A DNA stretch of 64,000 nucleotides from Alistipes montrealensis (GTDB taxonomy: Bacteria > Bacteroidota > Bacteroidia > Bacteroidales > Rikenellaceae): positions 41,739-105,738 of the forward strand of contig NZ_JAGYXY010000009.1 in assembly GCF_018362775.1 (NCBI RefSeq), given 5' to 3'. Position numbers and translations under genes: made by a program. A model generated the notes under the pieces. That model ran no database searches, was not told the origin of the DNA, and saw nothing but the letters and a program-made list of their open reading frames with translations. Positions 15,379-25,239 of the stretch are shown in pieces; the first letter of the stretch is position 1, and each line of letters opens with the position of its first letter.

Positions 15379-16818
15379 ATGAAAAAAATCATTTCTTTTG
15401 CGCTCAGTTCGCTGATGCTGACCACCGTTGCATGCAGCAAGACGAACGAGCCCGACAATACGGTCCGTATTCCGGAGACACCGTCCGAACAGTCCGTGCA
15501 GAACATGACACGGGCCATGGCGCTGGTCGACCGGGCGATAGAATGCTATTTCGAAGGCTCCGGCATGACCATGTCGCGCTACTACAATCCTTTCACGGGG
15601 ACCAGTCCCGATGAAAAAGCCAGTGTCTGGATGTACGGTTCGTCGATCGAGGCCGTCAACGCCATCCTCCGCGGCCTGAAGACCCAGCAGCGCGAGGGTA
15701 TTCCGGAACTCTACGACCAGCATTTCCAGCGTTACGTTGACCTGCTGGCCCAGCTCTACGAAAATGCCGATTACTACCTGGGAACCTATACCCTGACTTC
15801 GTTCACGCAGACCCGGAAATGGACCGTCTACGGCGTGAACCGCGGCAGCGACAAGGGTTCGGCGCAGGTCGACGGCGTCCTGAACGTTTACGACGACCAG
15901 CAGTGGCTGATCCGCGAGTTCATCGAGGCGTATAAACTGACCGGCGACAAAACCTACCTCGAAAAGGCCGAGTACCTGACCGAGTATGTGCTCGACGGCT
16001 GGGACTGCACGCTCAACGTCGACGGCGACGAAAACGGCGGCATTCCCTGGGGCCCCGGTTACACGACCAAGCACTCGTGCAGCAACGGCCCGATGGTCAG
16101 CCCGCTGGTGTGGCTCTACGAGATTTACAAAGGCAAGGACGACCAGACCACGCACCGCTTCATCGACATCGACAAGAAGCGCAAGAGCGAGACGGTCAAG
16201 AAGAGCCGCTACTACCTCGACTTCGCCAAGAAGGTCTACGACTGGCAGAAATCGACGCTGCTCCGCAGCGACGGCGTTTACCACGACATGCGCGGCGGAT
16301 GCGTTCCCAACTGCGACGTGGCTTACGAATGGGTCGGCGGCGTGCGCTACCGCGCCAACACCCAGTTGACGCGCAGCGAAGGCGAAGCGCTCTCCTACAA
16401 CTGCGGCACGATGCTTTCGGGCGCTGCCGACCTCTACCGCGTAACCCGCCTGGGCGAGTACCTGGAGGATTTCCAGCAGCTTTCCGATGCCAGCTTCAAC
16501 TACTTCGGCAAACTCAACCAGAACGTCCCGGGCTACTATACGTACAGCGTCCTGGGCTTCAACGACTGGTTCAACGGCGTGATGATGCGCGGCTGGGTCG
16601 ACGGACACAAGTTCTACCCGTCGGTTTCGGCGCCCCTGGCGAGCTTCCAGGCCAATCTCGACTACGCCTGGTCGCACTTCCTGCGCAACGGCCTGTTGCC
16701 TACCAACCTGCTCGTAGGCTGGAACCAGGACCGCGGCAAGAACAATGTCGACGGACAGTTCATCTTTGCCTTTGCCGCAGAGTATGCCGGGCTGGCCCGC
16801 TACGAATTAGAAAAGTAA
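15379..16818 (+). CDS. GH76 alpha-1,6-mannanase, lipoprotein
   Basis: The protein has 479 residues with an SPII signal and lipidation at Cys19 (TTVACSK). The (alpha/alpha)6 domain has the adjacent aspartates of GH76 at Asp172-Asp173 (YDDQQWLIREF), and downstream Trp/Gly-rich segments (GGIPWGPGY, NCGTMLSGAADLYR). GH76 enzymes hydrolyse the alpha-1,6-mannan backbone with retention, and surface members in Bacteroidetes cut yeast mannan into pieces that SusCD can import. It sits between the surface lipoprotein and susC, in the expected order for a surface endo-enzyme. Confidence 0.88.
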   Translation: MKKIISFALSSLMLTTVACSKTNEPDNTVRIPETPSEQSVQNMTRAMALVDRAIECYFEGSGMTMSRYYNPFTGTSPDEKASVWMYGSSIEAVNAILRGLKTQQREGIPELYDQHFQRYVDLLAQLYENADYYLGTYTLTSFTQTRKWTVYGVNRGSDKGSAQVDGVLNVYDDQQWLIREFIEAYKLTGDKTYLEKAEYLTEYVLDGWDCTLNVDGDENGGIPWGPGYTTKHSCSNGPMVSPLVWLYEIYKGKDDQTTHRFIDIDKKRKSETVKKSRYYLDFAKKVYDWQKSTLLRSDGVYHDMRGGCVPNCDVAYEWVGGVRYRANTQLTRSEGEALSYNCGTMLSGAADLYRVTRLGEYLEDFQQLSDASFNYFGKLNQNVPGYYTYSVLGFNDWFNGVMMRGWVDGHKFYPSVSAPLASFQANLDYAWSHFLRNGLLPTNLLVGWNQDRGKNNVDGQFIFAFAAEYAGLARYELEK

Positions 16819-16834
16819 CCCAACTTAAAACCGA

Positions 16835-19800
16835 ATGATTATGGAGAATATTTCACATCCGCGGCGGGGCTTCTTCGGCCTGCTGATGAGTCTCCTCCTT
16901 GTTTTTGCAACCTCCTCGGCGTGGGCGCAGAACGCAACGGTGACCGGAGTCGTGACCGACAGCAGCAATGAACCGGTCGTCGGCGCCACCGTCGTCGCCA
17001 AAAATACGAATATCGGTGCTGTGACCGACGGCGAAGGCCGCTATACGATCACCGTTCCGGCCAATGCGACGCTTTCGTTCTCGTTCGTGGGCCTCACGGG
17101 CAAGGAAGAGAAGGTCAACGGCCGTACGACGATCAACGTCGTGCTGAGCAGCGACCAAACGCTGATCAACGACGTTGTGGTCGTGGGTTACGGCGTCCAG
17201 AAACGCGGTTCGATTACGGGAGCCGTGGCTGCGGTCCGGGGTTCGGAGATGATCCACACCAAGAGCGAGAACCCGCAGAACATGCTCACGGGCCGCGTGG
17301 CCGGTGTTCGTGTCTGGCAGAAGAGCTCCGAGCCGGGAACTTATAACGCCAATTTCGACATCCGCGGTCTGGGAAGCCCGCTGGTGATCATCGACGGCAT
17401 TCCCCGTTCGGTGGAGGATTTCCAGCGCATGAATCCCAGCGACATCGACGATGTTTCGGTGCTGAAGGATGCCGCAGCGGCCATCTACGGCCTGCGCGCC
17501 GCCAACGGCGTTGTGCTCGTCACCACCAAGAAAGGTCAGCAGGGCAAGGCGAAAGTGAGCTACAACGGCTCCTATACGTTCCAGGTCCCCTCGAAGATGC
17601 CCAAGCTGGCCGACGCTTTCGGGACCATGACGCTCTACAACGAAATGGCGATGAACAAGGTCAGCGGCGGCGCTCCCGTCTACCTGGAGAAGGATTTCGA
17701 GGACTACCGTACCGGCGCACGCCGCACGACCGACTGGAACAGCCTGATTTTTGCCGATTTCGCCCCGCAGACGCAGCACGATGTCAGCATTTCGGGCGGC
17801 AGCGAGAAGACGCAGTATTTCGTCAGCCTGGGCTATTTCTACCAGGAAGGCTTCTTCCGCTCGGGCGACCTCAATTACGATAAATTCAACCTGCGCTCGA
17901 ACCTGACGACCGAGATTTTCAAAGGCCTGACTTTCGACCTGAAGATCAACGGCATGGCCGACGAGCGTAACAATCCCTATTCGACTTCGACGGACATCAT
18001 CCGCAACTACTGGCGTCAGGGCGTGCTCTTCCCCGCCTATGCCGACCCCGAGAATACGATGCTCAACTACGAAGGTCTCGACCTCGACGAGAATACCGTT
18101 GCCAAGATGACCTCCGACGTTTCGGGCTACCGCAAATACAAGCAGAAATCCTTCCAGTCGTCGGCGTCGCTGACCTATGACCTCGGAACGCTGACGCACG
18201 CTTTGCAGGGTCTTTCGGTCAAGGGAATGCTCAGCTACGACTACCGCATGGACAACAACGAAATCTTCCAGCGGGAGTATTCGCTCTATGCCCCCGATCC
18301 CACTACGGGAAGCTACCTGCAAAAACTTTACAACAATAGTTCGCCCAACCGGCTCAAGCGCGAGTTCTACGACCGCCAGCAGACCCTGGGCCAGATCACG
18401 ATCAACTACGACCGCACGTTCAACGGCGTTCACAAGGTCGGCGCGCTGGTCGGCTGGGAGGTCCAGAAGATCAAGGGCGACAACTTCTACGCCCAGCGCG
18501 AACTGGCCTTTGCGACCCCCTACCTGTTCAACGGTACGGATTCGAACAAGGACAGCGGCGCCAATTCCGGCAGCATCTACGAAAAGGCCTACGGCGCACT
18601 GATCGGCCGTCTCAACTATGCCTACGACGACCGCTACCTGCTCGAAGCGCAGTTCCGCTACGACGGTTCGTCGCAGTTCGCCAAGGGTCACCGCTGGGGC
18701 TTCTTCCCTTCGATTTCCGCCGGATGGCGCATCTCGGAGGAGCCGTTCTTCAAATCCTGTTCGGCCCTCTCGTTCATCAACCAATTCAAACTGCGTGCGA
18801 GCTACGGCGAAATGGGTGACGATACGGGCGCCGAATACGACTGGGTGATGGGGTATACCTATCCGTCGACGAACAGCAACGGCGAAAACGGTTATTATAA
18901 CCAGTACGCCCCGGGATATATCTTCGGCGGCAATGTGATCATGGGCGTCGACCCGAAAGCCATTCCGAACATCGGCATTTCGTGGTTTACGGCCCGTACG
19001 TTCAACGTCGGCGTCGACTTCGAGGCCTGGAACGGCCTGCTGGGCATTTCGTTCGATTACTTCGACCGCCACATGTCGGGCCTGTACGCTCGTCCCGAGG
19101 GCGATTTCCAGACGGTTATCGGCGCCACGGCCCCGCGTCTGAATGCCAACAGCAGCCGCAACATGGGTCTCGAACTCCAGATCACCCACCGCAACAAGGT
19201 CGGCGAATTTTCCTACGACCTCCGGGGTATCGCCACCATCACGCGCAACAAGTACCTCAAAGCGGTTCAGAACGGCGGCTACGGCAACTCCTACGACCGC
19301 TGGCGCCACGACAACCTGAACAACCGTTTCCAGGGCGTGCAGTTCGGCTACGAGTCGGCCGGGCGTTACCAGGACTGGAACGACATCTGGAACTATCCGA
19401 TCTACAAGGATAACAACCTCCTGCCGGGCGATTATAAATACGTCGACTGGAACGGCGACGGCGAGATCAACTCGCTCGACGAGCATCCTTTCGCCTTCGA
19501 CCAGACGCCGTGGCTCAACTTCAGCCTCAACTTCTCCTGCTCGTGGAAAGGCCTCGACCTGAGCATGCTTTTCCAGGGCTCGGCACTGGGCTCGATGCAA
19601 TATCAGGAGCCGCTTTACGCCATCTGGGGCAAGGACGGCGGCGGTGCGCTGGAGCAGTTCCTCGACCGCTGGCATCCCGTCGACCCGACGGCCGACCCCT
19701 ATGCGCCCTCTACGAAGTGGACCGGCGGGCACTACGCCTACACGGGCCATTCGCCGATCGCAAACTCGGAGTTCAACCGCGTGAGCACCGCTTACCTGCG

Positions 19801-20002
19801 CCTGAAGAGCCTCGAACTGGGTTACACCATTCCGCGGATCAGCAAATTCTCGTCGGTGAGCCTGCGTGTGTACGCCAACGCCTATAACCTCTTCACGATC
19901 ACCGGGGTGAAATTCGTCGATCCCGAGCATCCCGACGACGAGCAGGGCCGCCTTTACCCGCTGAACAAGACCTACACGCTGGGACTCGCACTCTCGTTCT
20001 AA
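16835..20002 (+). CDS. susC: SusC-like TonB-dependent outer-membrane transporter
   Basis: The protein has 1055 residues with a signal peptide (MSLLLVFATSSAWAQ). The N-terminal CarboxypepD_reg-like domain (VTGVVTDSSNEPVVGATVVA) is followed by the plug (VVVVGYGVQKRGSITGAVAA; GSPLVIIDGIPRS) and a 22-strand beta-barrel that ends in the outer-membrane C-terminus LGLALSF. No STN domain precedes the CarboxypepD part, so this transporter is not expected to signal to an anti-sigma factor. An alternative ATG lies at 16841. It forms the import complex with the SusD gene 36 bp downstream. Confidence 0.96.
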   Translation: MIMENISHPRRGFFGLLMSLLLVFATSSAWAQNATVTGVVTDSSNEPVVGATVVAKNTNIGAVTDGEGRYTITVPANATLSFSFVGLTGKEEKVNGRTTINVVLSSDQTLINDVVVVGYGVQKRGSITGAVAAVRGSEMIHTKSENPQNMLTGRVAGVRVWQKSSEPGTYNANFDIRGLGSPLVIIDGIPRSVEDFQRMNPSDIDDVSVLKDAAAAIYGLRAANGVVLVTTKKGQQGKAKVSYNGSYTFQVPSKMPKLADAFGTMTLYNEMAMNKVSGGAPVYLEKDFEDYRTGARRTTDWNSLIFADFAPQTQHDVSISGGSEKTQYFVSLGYFYQEGFFRSGDLNYDKFNLRSNLTTEIFKGLTFDLKINGMADERNNPYSTSTDIIRNYWRQGVLFPAYADPENTMLNYEGLDLDENTVAKMTSDVSGYRKYKQKSFQSSASLTYDLGTLTHALQGLSVKGMLSYDYRMDNNEIFQREYSLYAPDPTTGSYLQKLYNNSSPNRLKREFYDRQQTLGQITINYDRTFNGVHKVGALVGWEVQKIKGDNFYAQRELAFATPYLFNGTDSNKDSGANSGSIYEKAYGALIGRLNYAYDDRYLLEAQFRYDGSSQFAKGHRWGFFPSISAGWRISEEPFFKSCSALSFINQFKLRASYGEMGDDTGAEYDWVMGYTYPSTNSNGENGYYNQYAPGYIFGGNVIMGVDPKAIPNIGISWFTARTFNVGVDFEAWNGLLGISFDYFDRHMSGLYARPEGDFQTVIGATAPRLNANSSRNMGLELQITHRNKVGEFSYDLRGIATITRNKYLKAVQNGGYGNSYDRWRHDNLNNRFQGVQFGYESAGRYQDWNDIWNYPIYKDNNLLPGDYKYVDWNGDGEINSLDEHPFAFDQTPWLNFSLNFSCSWKGLDLSMLFQGSALGSMQYQEPLYAIWGKDGGGALEQFLDRWHPVDPTADPYAPSTKWTGGHYAYTGHSPIANSEFNRVSTAYLRLKSLELGYTIPRISKFSSVSLRVYANAYNLFTITGVKFVDPEHPDDEQGRLYPLNKTYTLGLALSF

Positions 20003-20038
20003 CAGATCAAAACGTTGCGAATTACAAATCTGACACTT

Positions 20039-22096
20039 ATGAAAAAGACACTGATAGCTTCTTTGTGCACACTGTTGCTGGCCACCTCCTGCGTGGACCT
20101 GGACCTTGCGCCGAAGAATATTGTGACTGCCGACGACCTGCTGTCGAACGAGGCCGGTATGGAGATTTACCTGGCCCGCATGTACAGTCACATGCCTTTC
20201 GAGGATTTCAAGTACATGGCCCAGTGGGGTTATGAGTACAACGGCTGGCTGTCCGCCATGGGTATCGAAGGCACGGGCGAGGCCGTCAACCGCGACGGCA
20301 TCTGTGCGGCGTTCACCGGCGAGCGCACGGCCTACTGGGGCGATGCGTTCAAACTGCTGCGCGACGCCAACTACCTGCTCGAAACGCTGCCCAAATACCG
20401 GGGATCGTTCGGCGAGGTGACCTATAACCACTACCTCGGCGAAGCCTACTACGTGCGCGCCACGGTATTCTACGCCATGGCCCGCCGTTTCGGCGGCGTG
20501 CCCCTGGTGACGCATGTGATCGACTACCCGGCTTCGGCCAGCGAACTCGAAGTTCCCCGTGCCTCCGAGGAGGAGACGTGGAACCAGGTGCTTTCGGACT
20601 ACGACAATGCCATTGCGCTGCTGATGCCCAAACTCGAAGCCTCCAAGACGGGTTATGCGAACCGCTATATCGCCTTGGCGTTCAAGTCGGAAGCGATGCT
20701 CTATGCCGGCAGCGTGGCCAAGTACAACGAGACCGTGACGGGCCGCCTGACGGGCCTGGGCCGCAAGACGGGCGTTCGTGTCATGGGCTTCGACTCGAAG
20801 ACCTGGGAGGCCGCCTCGAAAAAGTACTTCACCGAAGCCTACAAGGCTGCCCGCGAGGTGATGGCCAACGGCGGTTATTCGCTCTACAAGAAGAAATGGT
20901 CGGCAACCAACCGCGAGGCGCAGTACCAGAACATGGTCGACATGTTCAGCGACCTTTCGAGCCCCGAGAACATCTATGTCAAGGAGTATGTCTATCCGAC
21001 GCTGACCCACGGCTACGACGCTTACAGCTCGACGTTCTATTTCCGCGGTCCGCTGTCAGCCGGAACCTGCCCGACGCTCGATTTCATCGAACTCTTCGAC
21101 GGCTTCGACCGCTACCGCGACGGTACGCTCAAAGTTACCGACGGTGTTTCGAATACCTCGGGCAACTACCTGATGTTCGACAAACCGATGGACTTGTTCG
21201 CCAATGCGGAACCGCGTCTGCGCGCCTACGTCATTTTCCCGGGCGACATGTTCAAGAACCGCGAGAACGAAACCCGCGCCGGCATCTATACGGGTTCGAC
21301 GCCTGTTAAGCCGTTCTTCAGCGACTATTCGTACAGCGCCGCCGAAACGACTTACCAGAAACTGGATATCTATACCAGCGCCAAGACGCTCCGCATGAGT
21401 GCGAAGAGTACCGGCCAGGACTCGCTCGTCGTCAAGGGTGTCAAAATGTCGGTCGCCGGGGAGAACGGTCCGTTCTACGAGGACGGCGAGGCTAACCTGA
21501 CGGGCTTCTATGGCCGCAAGTGGCTCAACCCCGATCCTTCGTTCGTCGCCAAGGAGGGCAACTCGGCCCAGCCGTTCATCCTGATGCGTTATGCCGAGGT
21601 GCTGCTCAACGCCGCCGAAGCCGCCGTCGAACTGGCGATGGCCGGCGTGGCTTCGCCCGACGGCGCCGACCTGACGAAGGTGGCTACCGATGCGGTGAAC
21701 GACATCCGCGAGCGCGCCGGGGCCGAACTGCTCAAGACCAATATCGCACCGACCAGCACGGGCCGCGACATCGTCCGCAAGGAGCGCCGCAAGGAACTCG
21801 CGCTGGAGCACAAGATCAAATGGGACCTGCGCCGCTGGCGCGTATGGCACTACGAGGGCCGCGACGGATTCTGGGGCGAAACCCGCAACAAGGATCTTTA
21901 CAGCAACAACTCGAACTACCGTTTCCGCGGTCTCTATCCGTTCTATTCGACCCAGGCCGACAAGTACTTCTTCGACGCCCATTTCCAGTGGGTCAGCCTG
22001 AAGACCTTCAACTATTCGGTTCTCGACTACTATTTTGCCATCCCGGGCGGCGAGGTTTCGAAGAGTCCCGTGATCGACCAGCAGCCGAACCGTTAA
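20039..22096 (+). CDS. susD: SusD-like RagB family outer-membrane lipoprotein
   Basis: The start at 20039 (MKKTLIASLC) is chosen over an in-frame upstream ATG at 20015 because it begins the SPII signal; Cys18 in LLATSC is lipidated. The 685-residue protein has the N-terminal TPR-like helices of RagB/SusD (EAYYVRATVFYAMARRFGGV) and the C-terminal SusD segment (RYAEVLLNAAEAAVELAM, RKERRKELALEHKIKWDLRRW). It caps the SusC barrel and binds mannan oligosaccharide at the cell surface. Both sides are close-packed neighbours in the same operon. Confidence 0.95.
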   Translation: MKKTLIASLCTLLLATSCVDLDLAPKNIVTADDLLSNEAGMEIYLARMYSHMPFEDFKYMAQWGYEYNGWLSAMGIEGTGEAVNRDGICAAFTGERTAYWGDAFKLLRDANYLLETLPKYRGSFGEVTYNHYLGEAYYVRATVFYAMARRFGGVPLVTHVIDYPASASELEVPRASEEETWNQVLSDYDNAIALLMPKLEASKTGYANRYIALAFKSEAMLYAGSVAKYNETVTGRLTGLGRKTGVRVMGFDSKTWEAASKKYFTEAYKAAREVMANGGYSLYKKKWSATNREAQYQNMVDMFSDLSSPENIYVKEYVYPTLTHGYDAYSSTFYFRGPLSAGTCPTLDFIELFDGFDRYRDGTLKVTDGVSNTSGNYLMFDKPMDLFANAEPRLRAYVIFPGDMFKNRENETRAGIYTGSTPVKPFFSDYSYSAAETTYQKLDIYTSAKTLRMSAKSTGQDSLVVKGVKMSVAGENGPFYEDGEANLTGFYGRKWLNPDPSFVAKEGNSAQPFILMRYAEVLLNAAEAAVELAMAGVASPDGADLTKVATDAVNDIRERAGAELLKTNIAPTSTGRDIVRKERRKELALEHKIKWDLRRWRVWHYEGRDGFWGETRNKDLYSNNSNYRFRGLYPFYSTQADKYFFDAHFQWVSLKTFNYSVLDYYFAIPGGEVSKSPVIDQQPNR

Positions 22097-22114
22097 CCTT
22101 AAGATACGCAGATT

Positions 22115-22930
22115 ATGAAAAAGATAGCATTATACAGTTTATTGTGCGCTTCGCTCGCTTTCACTTCGTGCGAGATTTTCAAGGTCGACAACTACGACGA
22201 GCCCGCCGAAACGCTGCGCGGCGAAGTGGTCGACGTGGCCACGGGCAAACCCGTGCTGACCGACCAGGGCAGCGAGGGCATCCGCGTGCGCCTGCTGGAA
22301 CTGAGCTGGGGTGAAAACGTCCAGCCCAATCCCGACTTTTTCTGCATGCCCGACGGAACGTTCCAGAACACGAAGGTCTTCAAGGGGGAATACAACGTCC
22401 GCGTCGACGGTCCGTTCATTCCGCTGGTCCGCGAGGACGAGCGCGGCGTGCCTCTGGCCGACGAGACACAGACGCTGCAAATCAGCGGCGTGAAGAACGT
22501 CCGCTTCGAGGTCGAGCCTTTCCTCAACGTCGAGTTCGTGGACTATCCGATGGTCAGCGACGGTAAGATTTCGGCCAAGGTCCGCGTGACGCGCGGCGTT
22601 TCCGACGCGATCTTCCGCGAGAAGATCGAGCCGATGGGCGGCTGGAAGGACGAGTTCCTCAACGTGACCGACATCCAGTTGTTCGTCAGCTATTCGTCGA
22701 GCGTGGGTTACCGCGCCCGCGACGAACGCTGGTCGAGCAAGCTCGAATACACGGGTTCCGCTTTCAACGAGTTCCTGGGCCAGCCCGTGGTCATCCGCTC
22801 GCAGGGTTATGTTCCCTCGGGCCGCAAGGTCTTCGTCCGTGCCGCCGCGCGCATCAACTACGACACGCCGGCCGGCAGCGGTACGCGCCGCTGGAATTAC
22901 AGCGAACCGATGGAAGTGATTATTCCGTAA
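22115..22930 (+). CDS. DUF3823 lipoprotein, SusE/F-position glycan-binding candidate
   Basis: The protein has 271 residues with an SPII signal and Cys19 (LAFTSC). An N-terminal transthyretin-like domain (LRGEVVDVATGKPVLTDQGS) and a C-terminal beta-sandwich ending in a Trp/Tyr-rich strand (TRRWNYSEPMEVIIP) match DUF3823. These proteins sit right after susD in many Bacteroides loci. They are thought to bind glycans at the surface. It lies 18 bp after susD and is followed by an internal hairpin. Confidence 0.85.
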   Translation: MKKIALYSLLCASLAFTSCEIFKVDNYDEPAETLRGEVVDVATGKPVLTDQGSEGIRVRLLELSWGENVQPNPDFFCMPDGTFQNTKVFKGEYNVRVDGPFIPLVREDERGVPLADETQTLQISGVKNVRFEVEPFLNVEFVDYPMVSDGKISAKVRVTRGVSDAIFREKIEPMGGWKDEFLNVTDIQLFVSYSSSVGYRARDERWSSKLEYTGSAFNEFLGQPVVIRSQGYVPSGRKVFVRAAARINYDTPAGSGTRRWNYSEPMEVIIP

Positions 22931-22945
22931 AACCTGTTGCATACG

Positions 22946-23004
22946 AGTTTAAGGTTTAAAGTTATCTTCGCTAAGAACCTGACTTTAAACCTTAAACTTT
23001 TTTT
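22946..23004 (+). terminator. AT-rich hairpin with T-run inside the mannan operon
   Basis: Perfect 17-bp arms AGTTTAAGGTTTAAAGT (22946-22962) and its complement (22982-22998) enclose a 19-nt loop and end in a run of Ts to 23004. It lies between the DUF3823 gene and the downstream enzymes, so it could attenuate expression of the last three genes. The stem is AT-rich and may be a weak terminator. Confidence 0.65.
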
Positions 23005-23030
23005 CACACCGACTGTTATAACGATCAGCC

Positions 23031-25208
23031 ATGAAGAAATTTTGGATTTTTTGCCTGCTGGCCGCCGGCTTCGCTTATCCGGCCGGAGCGCGGCAGCCCG
23101 ACGATGTAAAGACGACTTTCCAGTCCTCCCGCGAGTGGAGACCCACGATCGACAACCGTGCCGACGCCGTGATGGTCTACGGCGTGGGCGGCAACCCTTC
23201 GGACCGCTCGAAACGCATCTCGTTCGAAGACCGCGTCGCCTCGTGGCGCGAACGGGGTTATACAACCCATTTCATGACCGGAATCGCCTGGGGCGAATAC
23301 CAGGACTATTTCACCGGCAAGTGGGACGGTGAGTGGCATCTCGACGAAGGTCAGGTGCAGCGCAGCGGCGATACGATCTGGCACGGACACCTCGTGCCCT
23401 ATATCGTTCCGTCGGAGAACTACCTCCGTTACCTCAAGGAGCGGCATGTGAAACGTGTGATCGACGCGGGCATCGACGCCATCTTCATGGAGGAACCCGA
23501 GTTTTGGGCCCGGGCCGGTTACAGCGAGGCGTTCAAACGCGAATGGAAAGCCTTCTACGGTTTCGACTGGCGCCCGCAGCACGAGTCGCCTGAGAACACC
23601 TACCTGGCGAACAAACTCAAGTACCACCTCTACTATCGCGCCCTGAACGAGGTCTTCACCTACGCCAAGGAGTATGGCCGGAGCAAGGGCATGGACGTGA
23701 AATGCTATGTCCCGACCCACTCGCTGGTGAACTATTCGCAGTGGCAGATCGTCAGCCCCGAAGCGAGCCTCGCCTCGCTGCCCTCGGTCGACGGCTATAT
23801 CGCACAGGTCTGGACCGGCACGTCGCGCGAACCGAACTACTTCGACGGCACGCTTCGCGAGCGCGTCTTCGAAACCGCCTACCTCGAATACGGCTCGATG
23901 GAGTCGATGACCGCCCCCACGGGCCGCAAGATGTTCTTCCTGACCGACCCGATCGAAGACCGGGCGCGCGACTGGGCCGACTATAAAAAGAATTACGAAG
24001 CTACCTTCACCGCGCAGCTGCTCTATCCCCAGATTGCCGATTACGAGGTGATGCCGTGGCCCGAACGCATCTACGAAGGGCTCTACAAAACCAGCCGCGA
24101 CAGCGAAGTAAAGGCGCGTATCCCGCGCCACTATTCGACGCAGATGCAGGTGATGATCAACGCTTTGAACTCGATGCCCGCCACCGATAACCGCCTGACC
24201 GGTTCCGCCGGAATCAGCGTCCTGATGGCCAATTCGCTGATGTTCCAGCGTTTTCCGACCCATGCCGGCTACGAAGATCCCCAGTTGGCCAACTTCTACG
24301 GTCTGACGCTTCCGCTGCTCAAGCGCGGCGTACCCGTGAAGACCGTGCATATCGAAAACCTGGGTTATCGGGAAGCGCTGGCCGCAACGAAGGTGCTGCT
24401 GATGACCTATTCGAACCTCAAACCCCTCGCGCCCGAGGCACACACCCAACTGGCCGAGTGGGTAAAGAAAGGCGGCGTGCTGGTCTATTGCGGCCGTGAC
24501 GACGATCCGTTCCAGACGGTGAGCGAGTGGTGGAACAGCGGCGGCAACGCCTATGCCGCGCCCGCCGACCACCTCTTCGCGCAGATGGACATTCCCGCCG
24601 CCGCACCCCAGGGCGAGTATGCCTGCGGCAAAGGCACGGTCTGCATCCTGCGCGCCGATCCCAAGGAGTTCGTGCTCGCGAAGGGCGGCGACGAGCCGCT
24701 GATCAGGGCCGTCAAATCGCTCTACGAAGGACGAGCGAAGGGCGGGGAACTGACATTCAAAAATAATTTCTACCTCCAGCGCGGCGTCTACGACCTGGTG
24801 GCCGTGCTCGACGAAAGCGTCGGCGACGCGCCTTACACGCTGCGCGGTACGCTCGTCGACCTCTACGATCCGGAACTTCCCGTCTGCACGGAACGCACGA
24901 TCCGTCCGGGCGAACAGGGCCTTTTCGTCAACGTCGGCCGTGTCGCGCAGAAGCGGCGTCCGCAGGTGTTGGCCGCAGCCTGCCGGGCCTACGACGAGAA
25001 AGTAACCGGGCACAGCTACGCCTTTGTGGCCAAAAGTCCTGCCGAAACCATCTGTGTGGCCCGCGTTCTGCTTCCGAAGCAGCCCCGGAGCGTGAAGGTC
25101 GGTGGCAGGGAGGTTTTTGCCCCCGCCGAATGGGACGCCGCGAGCCGGACCTACCGGCTGCGCTTCGAGAACGATCCGGACGGCGTGGCCGTCGAGATCG
25201 GCTGGTAA
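23031..25208 (+). CDS. Putative TIM-barrel glycoside hydrolase of unassigned family, GH42-like layout
   Basis: The 725-residue protein has a signal peptide (LLAAGFAYPAGA). Residues about 40-400 look like a TIM barrel: IDAGIDAIFMEEPEFWAR (about 141-158) resembles the acid/base segment of clan-A hydrolases, and VKCYVPTHSLVNYSQW and MFFLTDPIEDRARDW are further barrel edges. Residues about 400-540 have a glutamine-amidotransferase-like layout (KVLLMTYSNLKPLAPEAHTQ ... GGVLVYCGRDDD), as in the trimerisation domain of GH42. The C-terminus is a beta-sandwich. I cannot match it to a named CAZy family. Context makes an alpha-mannan or mannoprotein-related substrate likely. Confidence 0.6.
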   Translation: MKKFWIFCLLAAGFAYPAGARQPDDVKTTFQSSREWRPTIDNRADAVMVYGVGGNPSDRSKRISFEDRVASWRERGYTTHFMTGIAWGEYQDYFTGKWDGEWHLDEGQVQRSGDTIWHGHLVPYIVPSENYLRYLKERHVKRVIDAGIDAIFMEEPEFWARAGYSEAFKREWKAFYGFDWRPQHESPENTYLANKLKYHLYYRALNEVFTYAKEYGRSKGMDVKCYVPTHSLVNYSQWQIVSPEASLASLPSVDGYIAQVWTGTSREPNYFDGTLRERVFETAYLEYGSMESMTAPTGRKMFFLTDPIEDRARDWADYKKNYEATFTAQLLYPQIADYEVMPWPERIYEGLYKTSRDSEVKARIPRHYSTQMQVMINALNSMPATDNRLTGSAGISVLMANSLMFQRFPTHAGYEDPQLANFYGLTLPLLKRGVPVKTVHIENLGYREALAATKVLLMTYSNLKPLAPEAHTQLAEWVKKGGVLVYCGRDDDPFQTVSEWWNSGGNAYAAPADHLFAQMDIPAAAPQGEYACGKGTVCILRADPKEFVLAKGGDEPLIRAVKSLYEGRAKGGELTFKNNFYLQRGVYDLVAVLDESVGDAPYTLRGTLVDLYDPELPVCTERTIRPGEQGLFVNVGRVAQKRRPQVLAAACRAYDEKVTGHSYAFVAKSPAETICVARVLLPKQPRSVKVGGREVFAPAEWDAASRTYRLRFENDPDGVAVEIGW

Positions 25209-25239
25209 ACCGAGAACTACTAATTTCTAACTTTCATAC

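Noticed and set aside
16853..21010. A 1385-codon minus-strand ORF opposite susC and susD
   Set aside because: It is an antisense shadow caused by strong third-position GC bias; the sense genes are unmistakable.
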